From Nitrobacter sp. 62-23 (GTDB lineage Bacteria; Pseudomonadota; Alphaproteobacteria; Rhizobiales; Xanthobacteraceae), in the NCBI RefSeq assembly GCF_001897285.1, contig NZ_MKSM01000096.1, positions 1 through 64,000 on the forward strand: 64,000 nt of DNA, read 5' to 3'. Below are positions 59,110-64,000 of this stretch, piece after piece. Both the position numbers and the translations under genes were made by a program. Below the pieces are notes generated by a model. The model ran no database searches. It was not told the origin of the DNA and saw only the letters and a program-made list of their open reading frames with translations. Every line of letters starts with the position of its first letter. The stretch's first letter is position 1.

Positions 59110-59835
59110 TTAGATCGATTTCTGTTGAATGTGAGAGTTGATTTTCATGAGTTCCGGATGTGCTTTCAGCAAAGCCTTTAAGCCCGGGTAATTCATCTCG
59201 GCTGCATGATAGTCTTCAATCAAAAGTCTGGCGAGTTTGAAGTCATCGTCGGTATCGACGGTGATTCGCCAGTCGCTGAGATCGTCTTCATCCGTGCAGT
59301 GCTCGTGGCGAATACCCGGCATCGATGTGCGAATATATCCTGTGACATGCTCGCGCTCGGACGGAAGCCTGGCATTCTCCGCCGCGAAGTCGAGTGAACG
59401 CCGGGAAAAAATTTCGAAATCCATCCCGCGAGGGTAGGTTCGCTTATCGGCGTTCGAAAGATAAATGGACTCGCTCTTCAGGCCCGAATAGATGTCGAGG
59501 CCAGCGCGAATCACGTCTGGACAGATGAGCGGGCAGTCCGACGTCACGCGGATCACGTGGCGAGCCTCATGTGCCCGCGCCGCTCCCTGGTAACGCTCCA
59601 GTACGTCATTCTCACTGCCGCGAAATACGGGAACGTCGCGCGCCGCGCAGAGTTCGACAACGGGACCGTCGGAGAGATTCGTTGTCGTCGCGACAATCAC
59701 GGGCACGCCGACACCGGCGAGACGATCGAGATGCGTTTCAAGAAGCGTGCGCCCCCCGGCCCGCATCAAGATCTTGCCCGGAAGGCGGGTGCTCGTCATG
59801 CGCGCCTGGGTGATGATTACGACGTCATCTGGCAT
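59110..59835 (-). CDS. SpsF-like cytidylyltransferase/glycosyltransferase
   Basis: VVIITQARMTSTRLPGKILMRAGGRTLLETHLDRL...SDCPLICPDVI. Confidence 0.88.
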   Translation of the reverse strand: MPDDVVIITQARMTSTRLPGKILMRAGGRTLLETHLDRLAGVGVPVIVATTTNLSDGPVVELCAARDVPVFRGSENDVLERYQGAARAHEARHVIRVTSDCPLICPDVIRAGLDIYSGLKSESIYLSNADKRTYPRGMDFEIFSRRSLDFAAENARLPSEREHVTGYIRTSMPGIRHEHCTDEDDLSDWRITVDTDDDFKLARLLIEDYHAAEMNYPGLKALLKAHPELMKINSHIQQKSI

Positions 59836-60086
59836 CGTGGCAATCTTGGGAAACACTCAACCTGGCACGCTATCGATGTAGCGCGCCGATAATCCAGGGA
59901 TTGGTGAACGCGCCGTTCCAAATCCCGGCTCGATCGGCCTTTGCGAGTTGCCGCTCCGTATTACGATCCTTGTTACGATCCTTGGAGAATCTCGCATGTT
60001 CGACAGCATAGCCGCTCCGCGCCAACCACGGGCCATGCGCTTCGTGCAGATCGCAACGGCCCGCTGATGCTGTATTGGCTGATTCA

Positions 60087-60707
60087 TCAGGCCCGCTTTT
60101 CCATCAGGAACCACGTCAGGTCGTCAGCAGGGAATACCGGGTCCCGATGATAGATAAACCCGTAATCGACAAGCTTTAGATCAGGGTACCTGTCCATCAT
60201 CTCGCCAGCGAAATCCCGCTTCCACAAACGCCCGCCGTGACCGCGGTAGCTGATCTCCACCACGGAGGGATTGTAATATTCCGCCACGAGGACATAACGA
60301 TTGCTGGCCTCATGGAGCCTTTCATAGGCCACCGGCAGCATGTCAGGATTGAGGTGGATCAGAACACCGGCGGTAAATGCCAGATCGACGCTTGACCACC
60401 CGACCGGTTCGAACAACGTCATATTGGAAGCAGCTATTTCGGGTATCGTCGCCAGCTTTTCGAAGGCCAGGCTGTTTATTTCGATGGCTTGAAACGCTGC
60501 GTCTGGAAGCAGGGTCTTGAGGGCCAGAATATTAAGGCCGATGTTGGCGCCAAGCTCTCGAACCGACCGGATATTGCTGCATCGCTGGACAATTCGGGCA
60601 AACATCGCGGTTTTGGCGGCCAGCACTTCCTGGCTTTGATTCCGCTCGATGTAGTTGTCGCCAAACTCCCCGGCCCAGAATTCCTCCTGTGCTGTGATCT
60701 GGGTCAT
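60087..60707 (-). CDS. Pseudaminic-acid biosynthesis-associated methylase-like protein
   Basis: EEFWAGEFGDNYIERN...VRELGANIGLNILALKTLLP...GVLIHLNPDMLPVAYERLHEASNRYVLVAEYYNP. Confidence 0.88.
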   Translation of the reverse strand: MTQITAQEEFWAGEFGDNYIERNQSQEVLAAKTAMFARIVQRCSNIRSVRELGANIGLNILALKTLLPDAAFQAIEINSLAFEKLATIPEIAASNMTLFEPVGWSSVDLAFTAGVLIHLNPDMLPVAYERLHEASNRYVLVAEYYNPSVVEISYRGHGGRLWKRDFAGEMMDRYPDLKLVDYGFIYHRDPVFPADDLTWFLMEKRA

Positions 60708-60882
60708 AGGTGCTGGTTTCCCCTTGAAGTTTCACGTCATTGCTACAACTAAAACGAGCAGCGGATCATTGTACATGCTCTCGTCACGAACCTGCGGAAG
60801 ACCTTTCATTGGCTCCGGGCGCACAGGAGAGTAAACCCCCGGCAATGTCAGGCGAGCTGCGGAAGAGGCAAATGGAAGGGCT

Positions 60883-61704
60883 ATGATGGATCGCGAGCAA
60901 GTCAAGGCTCATTGGCGGGACTGGGCATCGAAATTCGGCACCGCGCTCGGCGCCACCACCAGAACCGGAACCGCGAAAATGCTCGAGATCGACGCATTGG
61001 CGCGCCGGATGTCTGCGATCGGGCTCGGCGATACGCCGGCACACGTTCTCGAAGTCGGTTGCGGCAATGGCTTGAACTGCTTTGGCCTTGCCGCGAAATT
61101 CCCGCGCATGCAACTCGACGGCATCGACTATACCGCGGAAATGATCGACGCTGCGCATAAGGCAGCCGTTGCCAACGGCTTCCAGGACAGGTCCAGATTC
61201 CTGGTCGGCAATGCGCTCGAACTTTCGGCGGCCTCGGGGTTGCTGGCGCAATACGATGTCGTTTTTACCGTTCGCTGCCTGATTAACATCGAATCAGTCG
61301 GACTGCAGATGCGTGCCATCACCGACCTTGCCGCAAGGGTGCGGGAGGGTGGGCATCTGATCATGATCGAGAATTCGATGGCGACCTATGATCGGCAAAA
61401 TCGTTGCCGCACCCTGCTGGACCTGCCTGCGCGCACGCCCGCCGCATTCAACTTGTTCTTCGACGAAACACGCATCCTGCCGCACCTCAAAACGCTCGGC
61501 CTTGAGGTCGAGATCGAGGATTTCATTTCGCTTCACGACCTGATGCTCTATGTGCTGGTCCCGGCCATCAATGGGGGCACCGTAGATTACGACCATCCGC
61601 TGGTGCATGCGGCAACCCTGCTCAACATAGCGGTATCGGCGGAGACATCGAACGCCTTCGGCGCCTTTGGGCAAGGCCGGATGTTTGTCTGTCGGAAACC
61701 TTGA
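60883..61704 (+). CDS. Class I SAM-dependent methyltransferase
   Basis: VLEVGCGNGLNCFGLAAKFPRMQLDGIDYTAEMI. Confidence 0.88.
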   Translation: MMDREQVKAHWRDWASKFGTALGATTRTGTAKMLEIDALARRMSAIGLGDTPAHVLEVGCGNGLNCFGLAAKFPRMQLDGIDYTAEMIDAAHKAAVANGFQDRSRFLVGNALELSAASGLLAQYDVVFTVRCLINIESVGLQMRAITDLAARVREGGHLIMIENSMATYDRQNRCRTLLDLPARTPAAFNLFFDETRILPHLKTLGLEVEIEDFISLHDLMLYVLVPAINGGTVDYDHPLVHAATLLNIAVSAETSNAFGAFGQGRMFVCRKP

Positions 61705-62366
61705 TGCCGGAAACTGCCGCCAGCCCGCTCCACAGCGGCCTCTTTCTGGATCTTGACGGCACGCTCGCGGACAGCCTGACGGCGCTGAAAAACGTCTATT
61801 ATTCCTTTCTCGCCTCCTTCGGAGCGAGCGGCGACGAGAACGAGTTTCAGCGGCTCAACGGACCGCCGCTTGGCGAGATTATCGAACGGCTGAGGACGGC
61901 TCACAAACTGCCCGGAACACTGGCCGATCTCCTGCAAACATACTCGGCCATGGTGTCGCAGGCGCACCAAAGCGCGCGTCCCGCTGCCGGCGCACATGAA
62001 TTGCTGGCGCACGCCCGCGCGTGCGGATTGAAGATCGCCGTAGTTACGTCGTCACCTAAATTGTACGCGCAAAAATGGCTCGCATTCAGCGGGCTCGCCG
62101 ACAAGATCGACGATGTCGTCGGCGGCGATGAGGTGAGCGCAGGCAAGCCAACCGCCGAACCCTACATCAGGGCGCTGAGCCGGCTGAATTGCTCGGCCGC
62201 CCTGTCGCATGCCGTCGAGGATTCCCGCATCGGCGCGATGTCGGCGGTTGCCGCGGGGCTCAAAACGTGGGCATTGGCGCCGCCGAACGATCGCGCCGGG
62301 TGGCCCGGTCAGGTCGTGTTCATCGAACGCCTCACCGATCTTTTGGGAAGAATACCGGCATGCTGA
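61701..62366 (+). CDS. HAD-family hydrolase
   Basis: GLFLDLDGTLADSL; IAVVTSSPK; GGDEVSAGKPTAEPYIRAL; VEDSRIGAMSAVAAGLK. Confidence 0.92.
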   Translation: MMPETAASPLHSGLFLDLDGTLADSLTALKNVYYSFLASFGASGDENEFQRLNGPPLGEIIERLRTAHKLPGTLADLLQTYSAMVSQAHQSARPAAGAHELLAHARACGLKIAVVTSSPKLYAQKWLAFSGLADKIDDVVGGDEVSAGKPTAEPYIRALSRLNCSAALSHAVEDSRIGAMSAVAAGLKTWALAPPNDRAGWPGQVVFIERLTDLLGRIPAC

Positions 62367-63139
62367 ATGTTCATCTGCTTCAGTCGGAGCCGAGAGTAAC
62401 GCTGGGAGCGGCAACGCCAACCATTGGTCCGGACATCGAGGCGCGCGTGGACGAAATCTGGCAGCGCGAAAAGGAGCTGCGCTCGCACGAGCTTTACAAC
62501 GGGCGACTGTTCAGCATCGATCATTGTGATGCCAGAACGATCGTCGGCTGGATTTCGGAGTACCGCTACTTCCTTGCACAACGGCGCGAGCCGAGCCTTC
62601 ATGCCGCGCTGAAGATCAAACCGCTCGCCGTCACGGGTATCCTGTCTTGTCCGGATGGTATTTTATTCGGCCGGCGCAGCGTTCGCTCCGAGATGGACGC
62701 CGGGTGCTGGGAGCTGGCGCCGTCAGGCAGCGTTGACGACGCGGCAGTCGGTCCGGCCGGACAGGTGAGCCTCGAACAATGCCTTCTGATCGAACTCGAG
62801 GAAGAAACCGGCATCGGAGCGTCCGAGCTGTCGGTGCATTCCAGAGCCGTTGCGCTCGTCGAGGATCCGCAAAGCCACGTCACCGACGTCGGCATCATGC
62901 TCGCGACCGCCTCCTCGGCTGCGCAAATCCAGCGCCGCTTCGCGGCGCTGGAGAATCGCGAATATTCTGAACTTGAAATCGTTGCACCAGCAGAGCTGCG
63001 GGCGTTTCGGCGCGACCAGGCTTACTCGTTGGGCGCTGTTTCCGCCGCCCTTCTGGATGCTCTCATGCAACCCGGCGCCGGCTTCCTGGGCAGCGGCTTT
63101 GAAGTCGCGTCCGATCAAAGCTATAAGGATTTGAAATAA
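62360..63139 (+). CDS. NUDIX-like protein
   Basis: ELAPSGSVDD...GQVSLEQCLLIELEEETGIG (near-Nudix box). Confidence 0.65.
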   Translation: MLNVHLLQSEPRVTLGAATPTIGPDIEARVDEIWQREKELRSHELYNGRLFSIDHCDARTIVGWISEYRYFLAQRREPSLHAALKIKPLAVTGILSCPDGILFGRRSVRSEMDAGCWELAPSGSVDDAAVGPAGQVSLEQCLLIELEEETGIGASELSVHSRAVALVEDPQSHVTDVGIMLATASSAAQIQRRFAALENREYSELEIVAPAELRAFRRDQAYSLGAVSAALLDALMQPGAGFLGSGFEVASDQSYKDLK

Positions 63140-63286
63140 CTCATGAAAATCGTAAAAAATCCGCGACAGCCCCGATGCAGCTTTGATCTTCGCCTCGTAA
63201 ACCGGCTGCCGGGGTGGTCATTTCCGCCGAGTGGCAGCGTTGCTGCGAACCGTGCCTTCCCGTGCGCACCAGGAGCGTAAATTGTG

Positions 63287-64000
63287 ATGCAGAGCCCGGA
63301 ACTCATCATCGCGGGGCGCAAGATCGGCCCGGACCATCCTCCTTACATCATCGCCGAACTGTCGGCGAACCATAACGGCAAGCTTTTGAAAGCGCTGGAG
63401 TTGATTGAAGCCGCCGCCGCTAGCGGCGCTGACGCGATCAAGATCCAGACCTATACGGCCGACACCATGACCATTCCTCACGATGGCGAGGAATTTTTGG
63501 TCAAGGGTGGCCTGTGGGACGGCTACGGGCTCCACCAGCTCTACCAGCAGGCTCACACACCCTATGAATGGCATGGGCAAATGTTCGCGAAGGCGCGCGA
63601 GCTGGGGATCACGATCTTCTCCAGTCCCTTCGACGAGACCGCTGTCGACCTGCTCGCAGGGCTCGATGCTCCCGCCTACAAGATCGCATCGTTCGAGGTG
63701 ATTGACCTGCCGCTCATCAAATATGTCGCCAAACAGGGCAAACCGATGATCATCTCGACCGGTATGGCCAGTCTCGGCGAGGTTCAGGAGGCGATCGAAA
63801 CGGCGCGTAGCAACGGCGCCGGCGGCATCGCGCTCTTGCACTGCACGAGTGCCTACCCGGCTCCGATCGAGGAAGCGAATGTGCGCACGGTGGCGCATCT
63901 CGGCCAGGCTTTCAACGCAGTGTCCGGCCTTTCCGATCATGCGCCGGGCTCTGCCGCCTGCGTCGCTTCGATCGTGCTGGGCGGCTCCATAATCGAGAAG
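63287..64000 (+). CDS. pseI: Pseudaminic acid/sialic acid synthase (NeuB/PseI family), runs off right edge
   Basis: PPYIIAELSANHNGKLLKALELIEAAAASGADAIKIQTYTADTMTI...GMASLGEVQEAIETARSNGAGGIALLHCTSAYPAP; open to window end. Confidence 0.9.
   Translation, partial: MQSPELIIAGRKIGPDHPPYIIAELSANHNGKLLKALELIEAAAASGADAIKIQTYTADTMTIPHDGEEFLVKGGLWDGYGLHQLYQQAHTPYEWHGQMFAKARELGITIFSSPFDETAVDLLAGLDAPAYKIASFEVIDLPLIKYVAKQGKPMIISTGMASLGEVQEAIETARSNGAGGIALLHCTSAYPAPIEEANVRTVAHLGQAFNAVSGLSDHAPGSAACVASIVLGGSIIEK

Noticed and set aside
63218-63940. 240-aa minus-strand ORF at right edge
   Set aside because: Antisense to the NeuB/PseI-family gene, which is clear on the plus strand.
1-64000. CRISPR array, rRNA or tRNA genes
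   Set aside because: No regular repeat-spacer pattern and no convincing tRNA/rRNA sequence seen by eye; a tRNAscan/Infernal run would be needed to exclude a tRNA attachment site.

Overview
High-GC alphaproteobacterial (Bradyrhizobium/Afipia-like by protein flavour; inference only) window dominated by a large conjugative genomic island. Order of contents: (1) 0.27-4.8 kb, a patatin-like membrane phospholipase with two overlapping or adjacent partner genes. (2) 5.5-11.6 kb, a compact divergent five-gene cassette: m5C DNA methyltransferase, a protein with two GHKL ATPase modules and a histidine-kinase-like C-terminus, a receiver-domain protein, Vsr endonuclease and an AspBHI-like/Mrr-type endonuclease. 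This is the best candidate for an under-described defence or regulated restriction system. (3) 11.7-37.2 kb, an ICE/plasmid backbone: XRE regulator, two DUF736 genes, DNA adenine MTase, a frameshifted DUF2285 gene, AlpA-like HTH, RepA with three iteron-like repeats, an internally deleted ParA remnant, TraF, lytic transglycosylase, VirD2/DUF3363 relaxase, AbiEi/AbiEii, TraG, TrbB-C-D-E-J-K-L-F-G-I and DUF2274. No integrase is visible. (4) 37.2-47.8 kb, a LysR gene and a complete FecI/FecR/TonB-receptor/PepSY/ExbB-ExbD-TonB iron-uptake cassette, with a conserved promoter-like motif before fecR and the receptor gene. (5) 48.3-53.4 kb, PrtN-like regulator, EEP-family nuclease, a truncated DUF2235 gene and a three-gene minus-strand operon (NA37-like protein, C-terminal-TM protein, PD-(D/E)XK-like protein) that is a second candidate defence system. 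(6) 54.8-64 kb, more ordinary genes: NAD-epimerase, EmrAB-type efflux pair and a pseudaminic/nonulosonic-acid locus running off the right edge. All assignments come from reading motifs by eye; no database search was run.
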